Part shown: one piece after another, positions 22,347 through 34,710 of the stretch
Position numbering within the stretch: the stretch's first letter is position 1
Layout: each line of letters starts with the position of its first letter
Assembly: GCA_948567375.1 (NCBI GenBank)
Contig: OX419760.1
Coordinates: forward strand, 10,664,001-10,728,000
DNA: 64,000 nucleotides
Direction of reading: 5' to 3'
DNA from: Lunularia cruciata
Taxonomy: Eukaryota; Streptophyta; Marchantiopsida; Lunulariales; Lunulariaceae
Position numbers and translations under genes: made by a program
The notes under the pieces: generated by a model
What the model saw: the letters and a program-made list of their open reading frames with translations, nothing else
What the model was told of the DNA's origin: nothing
The model's database searches: none

Positions 22347-23135
22347 TGTTAGAATATGGAGCCTGATCGGTCCGATTTGTCTCATCGGTCATGCATAGAT
22401 TTGGTTGGGGTCATAAGCGGGATATATTGTCCAGGGTCAAGCCAGCTGTTTGACAATCGAGGAAATCGAGGTGGCATAACGAATGAGTAAGTTCTTGTTT
22501 CGTGCTATAGAAGAAGGTAACCGTTCGACCTGCTGAGAACTTTTGCAATGAGTCAAATATAGGAAGCACATGTGAAAAAAGGATCAAGGGGAACTCTAGG
22601 TACCTTTGGTTAGCATGAAACTGGCTAGGAGAGATCAGATCTGATCTGATCAGACAAGAAGGAGACAATCAAGAGAAGAGCGGATCAAGATAGACTCAAG
22701 AACAGATTGGATAGGGAAAGAGTTGATTGGGTCAGAGTTTCCCATTGATCTCTGTAACCTGTAGAGGAGAAAGAGATAATCAGGAGAAAGACGGATCAAG
22801 ATAGACTCAACAACATATTGGACAAGGAAAGAGTTGATTGGGATAGAGCTTCCAATTGATCTCAGGTTACCATTATCTCAGTAACCTTTTGTTGAGAGGG
22901 AGGAAAGTTCCTTGATGTGTGTTGTCGGCGCTGTAATCCGTATTTAGGAGTAAGGTTCTTTGATATGTTATCGCGCGGTCGTAAGAACAAGTGACTCTAA
23001 ACCATTATTTATTGTGCATCTATTGAGGTTGAGTATATTTTTCTACTTTTTCTCTCGATATGTCTTCCTGTGTTCCACAGGGTTGATCCCAATAGTTGAA
23101 GACTGTCACTGGAGGATCAGAAGGGATCCCCAACA
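22347..23135 (+). repeat. 3' LTR of old copia relic (789 bp)
   Basis: Begins TGTTAGAATATGG after the purine tract and ends GGGATCCCCAACA, giving the canonical TG...CA termini. Inside, two similar blocks (22675-22760 and 22770-22875) repeat GATCAAGATAGACTCAA and AAAGAGTTGATTGGG. Confidence 0.85.
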
Positions 23136-23216
23136 ACCATCTCTGGTTCGGCAGTCACGTCCCTGGAGCGGGACATGCATGCGAGCATCCTAGTCTTGGC
23201 TCTGGCTACCCTGCTC

Positions 23217-23562
23217 TCTATGTTCAGTTGATTCGACAGTCGACTGAGATGCAGGCAATCTCATGTGTTTAGTACAACGTGGCCAGTCTATGTTAAGCCT
23301 ACCTGCAAGTGAAACCTCCTGGAAAGAAGTACGCTCACAATTGATCAACTCAGACTGGAGGAATGATTGAGCAATTGAGCAATCTAGGTTCTCCATGTTC
23401 AGTTTCGACTGTCAACTGAGGTGCAGGCAATCTCATGTGTTTAGTACACGCGGCCAGTCTATATTAAGCCTCCCTGCAAGTGAAACAATCTTAGCAACCT
23501 CCTGGAAAGAAGTACGCTCGCAATTGCTTAACTCAGACAGGGGGAATGATTGAGCAATTGCC
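23217..23562. repeat. Tandem duplication of about 170 bp
   Basis: Two copies, 23217-23378 and 23393-23562, share TGCAGGCAATCTCATGTGTT, CTGCAAGTGAAAC, CCTCCTGGAAAGAAGTACGC and GAATGATTGAGCAATTG. The second copy has a short insertion near 23489. No gene is seen between the copia LTR and 24043. Confidence 0.85.
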
Positions 23563-24043
23563 AGCTTAATCATCCCTCTTTGAATTGAGCGGCTTAATTG
23601 GGGTCCTCATCTAATTTATAACTCTTTGTGTCTAGTATCCAGAGCTGCGCGAAAGTTAACCGGAAAGCCTACTACTAGACGTTCTCGGTGATGTCGACGA
23701 TTGTCCCACATTGCTCACTGCGTCTCAAGAGGACCAATCAACCCAACTAAACTTTATTTTATGACGCACTACGGCGATAGGAGACTACTACCGAGTATTA
23801 TCATCGATTTAAAATTGCGTGCGGCCAAAGAGGTGGCTCTTGGTGGGGTTGTGGGAGCATATCTATTCCTTGGCTGAACTTGTTGGAAAACACCGTAGTA
23901 CATGTAAGCATTATATACATCATCAAGAGACAGATCAACCTTCTACGGAAAAGACGTGACCATCTCACATGTTTGAGAATCCGAACCGCCTTCTGCATGA
24001 AGCCTTGCAGATGCTACGTAGGTTTTTAAATTAAATAGTCCTT

Positions 24044-26746
24044 CTAGTCCTTGAACTGCTCTAAGAAGTTAAGAAGCAACTTATTCACCTCCTCGTGCTT
24101 CTCCTGATGCATGAAGTGCCCAGCATCTTCCAGAACCACACATTTCTGATGATTCGGCAAATTCTTCTTCATATTATCAGGATGTGTTATCTCCAACATA
24201 CCAGGCATCATCAAAGTTAGGTCTTTTCTCGCAAGCACCGTCATGGATGGTGTGTGTATCTTCGCGTAAGCCCACGGTTTCTTCAGCTCACTATTTCTGG
24301 TCAGACCACCAACATCGGGCACAGACGTTAGATGCATGACTGCTTGATTTGACTTTGGTAGCATGAGAAGATAAGCTGAAGGGAGGAGAAAAAAGCCACG
24401 TTCAAACTTTATTCTAACTGAGAGACATCGGACTCGAGACCTTTGAACTCAAGACTCAACAATTTCTGCCTACTCTCCCATCTTCATTCTCCTGATCTGA
24501 TTGCTTGATCGCCAAACTGAAGAAGTCAGAGAGGAAGTAAACAGTGGAGTGAGCTTCAACAAAATTCAGTAGGACACCAGTTGCCTGTAATAGAAATAGT
24601 AGTTCAAGCTCATGATAGAAAGAAGATGTTCTTGGAAGCTCATAACCACGTTACATTTGGTTGTGAGAGCAGCGAGTGAGCATCACAGAGCATAACCTGC
24701 AATCTCACACTTTCAATTTCGAAGCTGTTTGAATCTGTGATAGAGGACGTACTTTGCCATGGCACGGTAGTGATTGAAACCACCTGTGAAGCCCGATCTG
24801 TCAAAGGTTTCAGCGTAGTACTTGACATCCTTCTGTGTTAACCACTCAGGAAGAGCCTCAGCATCATCTCCATCTGTGAAGAACCTTGGCAGTTCGAGCT
24901 GTGAGCAGAGGTGCCACCTGAGGAAGAAGCCTTTAAGAACATTCGCAGTTCTTGAATTTGCAAATAATGCTTCCGCATGGCCAGGTTTCTGCAATGTAGG
25001 GCATATCCAATGTCAATTCTTGCTACCTCCTGCTGTCCATTACTATGTTGAGCAAAGGGACCAGGAATAATGCTTCGTATCTCGCTGTAGATGAACAAGC
25101 CAATCTTATAAAACAACAGCTTGTTGCAATTGAAGCAAGTGCTTCCTCAACTTAGAATGTTACACCTATTAACAAAGCAGGTCCTGCCAATTTGGAAACA
25201 GACCTGAAAGACGTTGATGTAAACCTGGTCACCAGCCATCATCATGAAGTCCACAATCGAAGCTTTTGGGTTAACTGGTATATAAGGTACAGAAAGAAAA
25301 ACGACTGCTTTGACACGGTCTGGTCTCATAAGACAAAGATCAGCCGCGTACTGTGAACCCCAATCATGTCCGACCACTAGAGCCTGGAATGAAATTTCAA
25401 AGTAATTTCAATGTGATTAGTTCCAATAGCAATTCAAAAGGGCTGCTTACTATCATGCCAGACAACTATACAATAGTACGATGACAGTTACCCCTCCACT
25501 TCGGCCAAAAAGGTCCAAGAGGGCGTTAATTTTGCTTGGACATTGTCATGAGCTGAGATTATACGAAAACGAATCATGATTTGCTTCCCACCTTACCGTT
25601 AGGGTTTAGATGACCAAATGTCAGTCCTCCGACCTACGTTACTACAGTAAATTTTATCCTATATCTCGCGAAGTGTCACTGAGACTACTTCCAGCTGCTA
25701 CCTGCAGTTGTGATGTTTGAGGTTCAAATTGTCTAAACTTGAACTCTGCTTCCAAGAGACCTACTGCAGGAACCAAAACTCATGAATCCACACGGACTAT
25801 TATATGCACATACCTTATTCACTTGTAACAAATCGAACAGTCCAATTATGTCCCCGACAACATAAGGTGAGGTGTATTGATCAACAGACTCAGGTACTCC
25901 ACTTTCACCAAAGCCACGAAGGTCTGGGACCACCACATGAAAACCTGCAGCAGCTAAAGCTGGAATCTGGTAGCGGTACCCGTACCAGTAATCCGGAAAT
26001 CCATGCAGAAGCAAGACCGTTGGCCCTGTGATATGTAAGATGAGTTCACATACGGAACTTGAGTTCAATAGAAAGGAAACTACCATCAATGGAAACACAT
26101 CACTAGATGCTTTTGCTGTAGAGCACTGAAAATACTGTAAGTCGCGTGAGACTTAAGCTAGATAATGTTCCTGAACTTCAAGAAGCTGTTGAAACCCTAA
26201 TTGTCTATCAATCTACTAAAGCTCCAACTTCAAACAGGACAAGTTCAGATGAACCATTATTCCTCTGATGTACAAACGAGATGAATGCCTCGTCGAAAAA
26301 GAGAAACCTACTACAGAGTGGTAAAGTCCCTGCCACTAGCATACAGTTATACAAACTTCCAAATTCAGCTGTGAAACCTCTGAGCTTACAGGAAGATACA
26401 AGATCACCTTAAAACTGGTACTCAAAACTAATTTCTTCTTCTATCATTCACTGAATGTCACATGATTATAGAAGCGGTATCTAGCAGAGTCTAGTAATCT
26501 GAAACTCTAAAAACAATGTTGAACCCCACCGTTAAGTCTAATTTCTTCTATCCTGAGCGGTACGTGACAGGATCCACTTAACTCCAAGCTTTCTTACAAA
26601 TATCTACTGACCAACTCCAGTCAAATATGTACGGGAATGTTAGCTAGTGGCCTACCTGATCCTGTTTCAACATAATGGAGTTTGATGCCGTTTGTGTCAA
26701 TAAACTTGTGAGCAATTCTATCTACGGTGCTCGCTACATCCGCCAT
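24044..26746 (-). CDS. Epoxide hydrolase, alpha/beta hydrolase fold (copy 1)
   Basis: Soluble plant-type epoxide hydrolase, which would convert epoxides, including fatty-acid epoxides, to diols, probably in the cytosol since no signal peptide is seen. Exons on the minus strand: 26656-26746, 25814-26025, 25204-25383, 24753-24988 and 24044-24296. They join in phase to 323 residues, normal for plant enzymes, with GT-AG borders throughout. The start has a good context (ATGGCG). HGFPD (38-42) forms the oxyanion region; GHDWG holds the nucleophile Asp108; the lid tyrosines are probably Tyr156 and Tyr235; the acid is Asp265 (KDLT) and the base His300 (GHFMH). All catalytic residues are present, so the protein is likely active. 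Copy 2 at 43271-45955 has the same intron positions and phases. Confidence 0.93.
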
Positions 26747-27906
26747 GATTGTTGCAGACAACCTGCCCTGCTCAAAACTTGAGCAGTTTGCAAAGCAACA
26801 TCAGAAATTCAAACTCAGTTCTGCAATAATCTTGCCAGAAGCACCTTGTAAATGATGGTAACTCTACTCACTTTGCACCAGGGTACCTCCAGAATACAAT
26901 TTGGACACTCGAAATAGTCGAAATTTCAATTCACCGCATCCAAAGCTAGCACTGGAAATGATCATTGACAGAAGGTGGCCTTGCAATTGCTGCCGTAGAA
27001 TCCAGAAGTTCAGTATCGAAAAATCTTATAGCTGCAATGCCATGAAAGCCCGTAAGAATCTTAAGAGTTCCACGTCAACATCTTCGTGACCTGGGAGAAT
27101 ACCGGGCAGAGCATCTACAACAGCAGGTCAGCTTCTGTCCTGAGGACTTCAGGTCCTCAGGACAGAATCCTACTAAATCCTACTGTCCTACTAAATCCCT
27201 ACAGCATGTCACCTTCTGTTCTTCCTTCCGGTGAAAAATCTCTCGGTCTGAGGTACTGCATGCGGTGTTTACACGTCTCACTCCCTTCCCCGATGAGGAA
27301 AACTTTTTAGGATTATTGACTAATCTACTGACTGAAACTCGATATACATTTGATGAATCTTCGTGGACAATTTAGCTGTGGGGCTCTATAATTCTAACTG
27401 AAACGATTCAGACCTGATTGAAGATGAACACATTAGAGTGTTCGTTTTCCCAATGTTGTCTCCCTGGTTCTGGGTTTGAGATGTTGCAAATGCTCCGGAG
27501 GAAGCTGACGATGGCTGTCAGTTTGTGGTCTCAACCCGAAACAGAATTTTGGTGGTACTGATTTGGCCCCAAGGAGTGAGCAGCTCAATCTATTTTTATT
27601 TGTGTTACCAGGATGAATCTTCCGTTCATGAAGCTGATTTCCTTGGCTGACTCAAAGTAATTCATTCTAATCAATTTCCCATGTTTAGGATGAGAAACCT
27701 TGAACATCTTGTCGGATGGATGCAGTACGATTTTGCGAAACTGCACCGTGTGCCAAGCACATGCTCTGTCTCAATCAGTGGACCTCCCGATTCATATTCT
27801 ACTTCTCATAATGTGCTTCTTTGTGCCATTTACTCCTCGGTTGCAACAAGGATCAACTTTTCTCCACGGTAATATTAGTCCATGTTAAATTGGTAATATT
27901 AGTCCT
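26747..27906. other. Spacer upstream of epoxide hydrolase copy 1
   Basis: Holds the presumed promoter and 5' leader of the epoxide hydrolase, read leftwards. No second gene is supported. A 15-bp perfect inverted repeat lies at 27133-27167. Just before the copia LTR a 25-bp motif (TAATATTAGTCC, then TGTTAAATT) is tandemly duplicated at about 27876-27917, overlapping the LTR start. Confidence 0.55.
27133..27167. repeat. Perfect 15-bp inverted repeat, 5-base loop
   Basis: TTCTGTCCTGAGGAC, a loop of TTCAG, then GTCCTCAGGACAGAA. All 15 pairs match, so it could form a stable hairpin or cruciform. No T-tract follows and the setting is intergenic, so no function is assigned. Confidence 0.85.
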
Positions 27907-28256
27907 TGTTAAATTAGGTGATCTTTAGTTTAGTGACTTTTTGTTAGAATCAGACAAAATAGATATTGTTGATGTGCGAACATTGTTCATGTCCAGTGTT
28001 CACATGTTTTCCATAAGCTACATGTGTTACATGAGCACTATGGTAGCACACTCTTCTATCTATATAATCCCCCTCAAGAGTTGAATTCTAGCATATCCAC
28101 TCTGCATTTTTTGAAGTCTTGAGTTGACTAACACCATCTCATGAGTGTTTTGTAATGGAATTCTGTATCTCAGTATTGGAGGTTATTTGTGTTGCGTGAA
28201 TGAATGGGATGTATTGTCTTTGAAGACTAGGAGAGAGTTGAATCTTTCTATGTGCA
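27907..28256 (+). repeat. 5' LTR of younger copia (about 350 bp)
   Basis: Begins TGTTAAATTAGG and ends CTATGTGCA. The start matches the second LTR at 32571 and the rest matches 42658-42885. The right border is inferred from the CA end; I did not find a standard initiator-tRNA primer site after it, so the border may be off by some bases. Confidence 0.75.
28061..28067 (+). promoter_or_regulatory. TATA box in copia LTR
   Basis: TATATAA in the middle of the LTR. The same context (TTCTATCTATATAATCCC) recurs in the second LTR at about 42668-42685, so it is the likely core promoter of the element. Confidence 0.6.
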
Positions 28257-28302
28257 ATTAGGAGTGTATGCTCTGGTGAAACTAGAGAAGTTGAATGTTA
28301 GG

Positions 28303-31300
28303 ATGTCTGATACATCAAAAGTCAGAATGCCTGAGAATAGACCATCTACTTCAAAGAACAGAAACAAAGGTTCTCATCAGGTTATGGGCCCACAATCACC
28401 ATTGGGATTGATAGGAGAACTTGGGAAAACCAGAGAGATAGAGAAATTGGGAAAGACTAACTACAAAGCTTGGGCTTTGGATGTGAAGTCTATCTTAGAC
28501 AGTTATGACTGTCTAGAGTTTGCATCATAAGCTCATGATATAGATGAGCTAGAGACCAACAAGGAGGAGAGAGTTAAGCATGCTACTACTAGGAGATATC
28601 TGCTAAGGGCTATGGAAGAGCCAGCTAGAGATCTAGTAAATACTTATGCTTGGAGTTGGGAGATTTGGGACAAAATCAAGAGTTATTACACTGTTGAGAA
28701 GCTAGAGAGCTCCTATCGAGTCTGGTCTGCAGTAAAGAACTTGAGATTGCAGGATGGTGAAGATTTCACCTGTTATATGTCAAAATTGCAAAAACTCTTC
28801 AAGAGTATCAAGGAGGATAAGGTTGTACTTACAGAGAAGTACGAGATCAATCATCTCTTAGATAGTCTTCCTTCAAGCTATGACTCTGTCCTAGTAGCTC
28901 TGCAAGTTTTACCAGTTGAAATTGTCACATGGGATTATGTGATACACAAATTGTTGGTGTTTAGCAGACATAGAGAGGACAAAGGGCTGAAGTTAAATGA
29001 GCAGGGAGATGTTGCTCTGTTCAGTGCTTCTTCTCATTCAAGAAGAGTGCCAGATGGAAGAGTGAACAAACCAGACCAAGCCAGAGTGAGTAAATCTGGT
29101 AAAGGAGTTAGTAGTGTTGATGACAGGACTTGTTATTTCTGTCATGAGAAAGGTCATATTGCACCTTTATGTCCCAAGAGAGGAGAAAGGAGAGAACAAG
29201 AGCTGAAGAAGGTAGGCAAGAGACCTCAACCAGCAAAAGGTCGAACATCTGGGAGTTCAGCTTACAACTCAGAGGAGTGCCATGAAATAGTCAGCGATGA
29301 GGAGGGGTACTCAACAGAAGAGCCAGATTATGGAATGTTGGCAGAATCACAGTTGTCCTCAAACGGTTCTGGATGGTTCTTGGACTCAGGAGCCACCTCT
29401 CATATCTGTTATCAAAAGGAGCTGTTCTCAACTCTTCAACCTTTGAAGACTCCCAAGAGTGTCCGTTGTGGACTTGGGATTCTGAATCCAATGTTAGGAA
29501 TTGGCAAAGTTCCTATTGCCTTCATGGGATGTTCTGGAAAAGGCTATTGGGAAAATGTACTGTATGTTCCAGATTACACCAAGAACTTGATATCAGTACA
29601 TAGCCTCATGGAGCATGGAGTGGATGTTCTGTTTGAAAGCAACAGAAATCAGTGTACTTTGGAGAAAGGAGAGTTGGTCCTTGGGTATGGTACTGCCAAA
29701 GGGAAACTGTTCAAGTTGATGGAAGCTGATTGTTTTGATTATGCGTTGGTAGCAGAAAACAGAAATGATATCCATCTCTGGCATTTGAGATTAGGGCACT
29801 TGTCAGAGCAAAACTTATATGCTCTAGAGAAGGTAGTGGAGGGGTTGAAACTAGATCACAAAGGAAAACTTGAATTCTGCATTGGGTGTGCAGAAGGTAA
29901 GGCACAAAGCTCCTATCCCCAAGAAATCTTCATCTAGAGCTTCTGGTCTTCTAGATGTTGTACATTCTGATGTATGGGGATACATGACTGAGAAGTCATT
30001 GAGTGGAGCAGCCTACTACGTTTCCTTTGTGGATGATTATAGTAGAAAAAGCTTTATATCTGATGAAAAGCAAGGATGAAGTGCTGCAAAAATTCCAGAA
30101 GTTTGTAGCCATGGCTGAGTTGCAGACTAGGAGGAAAGTCAAGCGATTGAGAACATATGGAGGCAAAGAGTACAAGAATGAGGAATTCCTCTCTTTTCTG
30201 TCAGAAAAAGGAATCCTCCTTGACTATACTGCCAGAGATAGTCCTGCACCAAATGGAGTTGCAGAAAGGTTGAATAGGACACTAGTGGACAAAGCATTGG
30301 CAATGCTCCAACATGCCAAGCTGGAGAGAAAGTTTTGGGGTGCTGCAATTAGTACTGCAAATTTTCTTAGAAATATCAATGGTACCACAGCATTGCAAGG
30401 AAGAACTCCTGAAGAATGTTGGAGTGGTAAGACACCTAATCTTTCAATTTTGAAAGTTTTTGGATGTCCTGCCTATGTTCATATCCCCAAGGAGCAGAGG
30501 AGGAAGTTCACAAAGAAGGCTGAGAGAATGCTTTTTGTAGGATATGAAGAGGGACTGAAAGGATATCTTCTGTACAATCCTAAGTCTGGACAGATCATCA
30601 GAAGTAGAGATGTACTCTTTGATGAATTGAGGACTTGGAGTGAGAATAGTGATGAGTTGCAAAAGGAAGCTGATCAATTTGATCAGCCTGATCAATCTAT
30701 CTTCCCAAGCTGCAGAGTCAGTTTTTCAGATCAATCATTAGAAGAGCAATCTCTACCTGAAGCTGATGGTTCACCAAAGGAGAGTCTGAAGGTGTACAAT
30801 AGAAGGCCTAAACAGACAGTGGCTTCTGATTCTGATACTACAGAAGATGACCCCCAGAAGCAGACTGCAGATGCAGAATCTCTAAGTGAGACTCCAGAGA
30901 TGTCAAGAGATAGCATGAATCTTCTGGGCACAGAGCCAAGAAGATCACAAAGAGATAGAAAACCTATAGACAGACTTGGTTTTCTATCAGAAGAGATGTT
31001 AGATGAATCTTACATTTGCCATGAAGATTGTGATCCAGACACTTTACAGCAAGCTATGCTCAGACCAGATTCGAGTTAGTGGGAGTTGGCTATAGCAGAA
31101 GAGAAGAAGTCTCTTCAGACTAATGGTACATGGGTACTAGTTGATTTACCACCAGGTAGGAAAGCAATTGGCTGCAAATGGGTTTTCAGGGTCAAACGTG
31201 GAGCTGAGAATGAGATCTTGAAGTACAAGGCAAGACTTGTTGCAAAGGGCTTCAATCAGAAAGCATCAATAGATTATTCAGAAACTTTTGCACCAATTCC

Positions 31301-32563
31301 TAGATATGGATCTATTCGCATGCTTCTAGCTCTTGCAGCAGAGAGAGATTGGGAAGTGGAGCAGTTGGATGTGAAAGCAGCCTTTCTCAATGGAGATTTG
31401 AGAGAGACTATCTATATGGATGTTCTAGATGGATATACTGAAGGCAAAGGAAAAGTATGCTTGCTTAAGAAGGCCTTATATGGTCTTAAGCAAGCTCTTG
31501 GAGCCTGTTATGAGACTCATACTTGAGAGAGTAGGATTTCAAACGAGCAGATTCTGACATGAGTGTGTATACTAGAGATGATGTATACATAGCTGTATAT
31601 GTAGATGATCTATTACTGTTGGGGAACAATGAATCTATCAAAGGAATGATAGATTTCTTGTGCTCTATTTTTGAGATGACTATCCTTGGTCTTGTAAAAC
31701 TCATTTTGGGAATCAAAGTGAGCAGAGACAGAGAAGCAGGATGGATCCGAATCAGTCAACCACAATATATGAGATCCATACTAGCTAAGTATCAGATGAC
31801 AGAGGCAAATCCTGTCTCTACACCTCTTGATCTGGGGTGGAAGCACAACAGAATCATAGATGGGGAGATGAATCTCTTGACAAAGTATTGTATCAGAGTG
31901 CTCTTGGTTCTCTAATGTTTATCATGGTTTGTACAAGACCAGATATATGCTATGCAGTGGGAGCACTAGCTAGATATACTAGCAACCCTGCACAAGCACA
32001 TTGGAAAGGTATAAAGAGAGTATTCAGGTACTTAAAGGGTACTCCAGATGCATTCTTGGAGTATAGAAAGCAAGGGAACATACTTGCTCCTACTCTTGAA
32101 GCATATACAGATGCTAGTTGGGGAGATGACACAGATAACAGCAGATCAACTAGTGGATATGTAGTTATGCTTGGTGGTGGAGCAATCAGTTGGCGTAGTA
32201 AACAGCAAACATCTATTGCTCTGTCTACTACTGAGGCAGAATTTATGGCTGCTTCAAATGCTACTCAAGAAGTCATCTGGAACAGGAGACTTCTTAAGGA
32301 GTTGGGTTTTGAGCAGGAAAGTCCTACTACATTGTACTGTGACAGGAAGTATAGCACTCAGCAAAAATCCTGTACATCACCCAAGGACTAAGCACATCGA
32401 GATTAGAAGAAGATTTGTAGAGGAGAAAGAAAAGGAGAATGTTGTGAAGTTAGTTTACTGTCCTACACAGGAGATGACAGCAGATGTGTTTACAAAAGCA
32501 CTACCTAAAGATAAACACATGAACTGTGTAGTAGAAATGGGAATAGTCCTAAACTCTCATTAA
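28303..32563 (+). pseudogene. Copia gag-pol polyprotein, two stops and several frameshifts
   Basis: Starts at ATG 28303. Gag has a clean zinc knuckle CYFCHEKGHIAPLC near 29130-29175. The protease motif is LDSGATSH near 29380. The pre-integrase region has HLWHLRLGHLSEQN and C..C at 29780-29890. The integrase core holds DVVHSDVWG, DDYSRK and NGVAERLNRTL, but RTYGGKEY where RTDNGGEY is usual, so the second catalytic aspartate is lost. Reverse transcriptase shows GCKWVFRVK, KAALYGLKQA-like text and an intact YVDDLLLLG. RNase H ends with EAEFMAAS and MTADVFTKAL. Breaks: stops at 28528 and 31077; frame changes near 29900, 30050, 31500-31556, 31840 and 32370. Close to complete but inactive. Confidence 0.88.
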
Positions 32564-32570
32564 GTGGGAG

Positions 32571-32766
32571 TGTTAAATTAGGTAATCTCTAGTTTAGAGA
32601 CTTTTTGTTAGAATCAGACAAAATAGATATTGTTCATGGGCAAACACTGTTCACATGCTTTCCATGAGCTATATGTGTTACATGAGCACTATCGTAGCAC
32701 ACCCTTCAGCACACCTTTCAGTACACCCTTTAGCACACCTGTCAGTACACCTTTTAACACACCTTT
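32571..32766 (+). repeat. Second LTR of younger copia, left part
   Basis: Begins TGTTAAATTAGG after AAGTGGGAG (purine tract, 32562-32570). From about 32697 it holds an expanded run of roughly 19-20 base units (GCACACCTTTCAGTACACC and variants) that the first LTR lacks. The gypsy element sits inside this run. Confidence 0.85.
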
Positions 32767-33216
32767 TGTCACGCCATTTGTAGTTCCGCATCTAGATGCT
32801 CGGACACTGGAGTTCCAGTGATGGTAGTTAGAGTTATTCTAGCAGTTTCTCAGGGACTACTTTCTGATGGTTAGATTTTGTGTTCGGGGTACTGACTTCA
32901 CGGTGGGGCCCACCGTCACTTTGCACCGTTTGCACCGTCGAGTGTGCCGTCAGCGGGACCGTTAGGGTTTCAGGGCTAGCTCGAGTCCAAGGGGTATAGT
33001 TTCGAAGGTGAGCTCCAGAGAGCTCACTTCTCTGATGTTGAGCCTTCGAGTTCCTGGCTATGGTGGATAGAGGCCGGCGAGCGTCACCTGGATTCTCTAT
33101 GCTTGAGTGGGTGTGGCTTGACTGTAATCAGTGCCCAATTGTTGGCAGTTTATAGAGTGACAGATCAAGTACTGATCTGAGTTGAGTTGAGTTGAAAGTG
33201 TTAAGCAATCTGATTA
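32767..33216 (+). repeat. Left terminal repeat of the methyltransferase gypsy element (450-bp B segment)
   Basis: Matches 42098-42547 over 450 bases with five differences, all transitions. It lacks the 107-base A segment found on both sides of the right copy. After it the internal leader starts with CATCAAAGAAGTG, with no standard primer-binding site that I can recognise. Confidence 0.9.
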
Positions 33217-34710
33217 CATCAAAGAAGTGAAGTCAGGGGGAAATCGGGTGCAGGAACGTTGAGTGTTGGTGGTATCTCCAAGCTCGGTGGATCGTGGTAG
33301 CTCGATTCAGGTTCTGTGTTTCCCTAGTGTGCAGAAGCTCGTGTAGTTGATGCAAATTTGGCAGTTAGGCGGACGGTATGCGGAAGCGCTGGCCAAATTT
33401 CGAGCAAAGAAGGAGCAATTTTCGAGCAGTGTTGTGATTTTGAGCTCAGGAGGTGAAGGCAGGACCAATTTGCTGCGAGTTGGGCTCAGAAAGTGAAATT
33501 GAAGGTGGAGTTGGAAAGCTCTTCTCATGAAATTGTGATTTGGAAAAACCCGTTTTGTCAATTTGGCTCGAGTGGAAAGTTAGCGGGGGATTTGGCGGAC
33601 ATCCATCTTTAGGGTTTATGTCAGATTTACATCAGATTTTTGGGCCAGAATTGGAGGAGTTTCGCTGTTTGGCCAGATTTGGAGAAGTTTCGCTAGTTTG
33701 GAGGAGTTTCGCAGATTTGGAGAAGTTTTGCCAATTTTGGAGGAGGTTCGAAGTGGCAACAAGAAAGGCCTCATTTGGCTGAATTTCGGCATTTAGAGGC
33801 TTCGAGGCATAAGGCTGTGGGCTATGAGAGGCTACGAAGGCCTAGAAGGGCCAGCAAGCCAGCTTGCTGGCATGAGGCTAGCTAGTTTAGTGTAGATCTT
33901 GGTCATTGGTTGGCAAAATCTGCCTTTCTTGCTAGATTGTGCGCAACAGGGTTTGACCCCTAGATCTCTTGTTCCTAGACTGGTGCCCTAGCCAACTGGT
34001 CCACCCTCACTTGTTGTCATAGTGACTGTGCCATTGTTATCTATACACATGTAGCTTTGGCTAGGAGAGGCAGTTTGATCCCATTCTTGGTGATCCTGGT
34101 AGCTTAGGACTTAGATACGAACTACTCTTATGTCAAATGTCAAATGGTGGCAGAGTCAGTCCCGTGTTGTGTTATGAGATGGAGGGTTTTCATTTAGATT
34201 TCTTGTGATTGGATCCCCTTCATTCTCTACTTCCTGTTTGTGCACCACGTTTGTGTGAGGTGCCTTGACTTTTGAGCGTTGGTGCTCTGGTGTGCTCTCG
34301 GTGGTGAGGCTAGAGTGATGACCAGTCAGACTACCTTTGTTTCTCTCCGGTGAGGCAGGAAGTGATGACCTGCAGACCGTGAGAGTGCGTGTTATGATGG
34401 CAGGTTACAGGTTGCCCTTCCCCTAGTGTAGTTATCTCGGTAGAGTTACATTAGTGGGTGGTGTTTAGTTGGTGTTGGCACGTGGTGGTGTTGGCACTTG
34501 GTGGGGTACTTGCGGTTGCGACTTGCGGTTGCAGTTGGTGGTTCGGGTTTGCTGTTGCAGTTACGTGGTCACGACGGAGTTCTTTGGAGATTCCAGAGGA
34601 GTTAGCCCTGCAGTACGCAGTGGGTTTACTCGGACTCTGAGTTGGAGTTCGACACAGGAGCTAATTCAGTTGAGAGTGCACTTGGTGTGTCCGCACCGTT
34701 GTTGTGGGAC
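33217..34710 (+). other. Long untranslated leader of the gypsy element
   Basis: About 1.5 kb without a supported coding region before gag. It has repeated short motifs (TTTGGAGAAGTTTCGC-like, 33650-33745) and an antisense tRNA-like segment at 33940-34012. Long leaders are common in plant gypsy elements. Confidence 0.7.
33940..34012 (-). other. tRNA-like segment with A- and B-box motifs (antisense)
   Basis: On the minus strand TGGACCAGTTGG (33992-34003) fits the pol III A box in 11 of 12 positions. GGGTCAAACCC (33949-33959) fits the B box in 10 of 11. The spacing is about that of a tRNA. I could not fold a proper anticodon arm, so it is a tRNA-derived, SINE-like or decayed sequence rather than a working tRNA gene. 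Confidence 0.5.

Larger units (their letters stand above)
18087..23135 (+). mobile_element. Old Ty1/copia retrotransposon relic
   Basis: A partial 5' LTR (18087-18300) is followed by a primer-binding site, then gag, protease-like, integrase, reverse transcriptase and RNase H coding pieces in copia order, a purine tract and a complete 3' LTR (22347-23135). Many stops and frameshifts break the coding part. The last 210 bases of the two LTRs match clearly but with many differences, so it is an old insertion. Its left end lies in the assembly gap, so target duplication cannot be checked. Confidence 0.9.

Noticed and set aside
33940-34012. A functional tRNA gene
   Set aside because: The pol III boxes fit but no proper anticodon stem and loop with U33 can be formed. 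Kept only as a tRNA-like segment.
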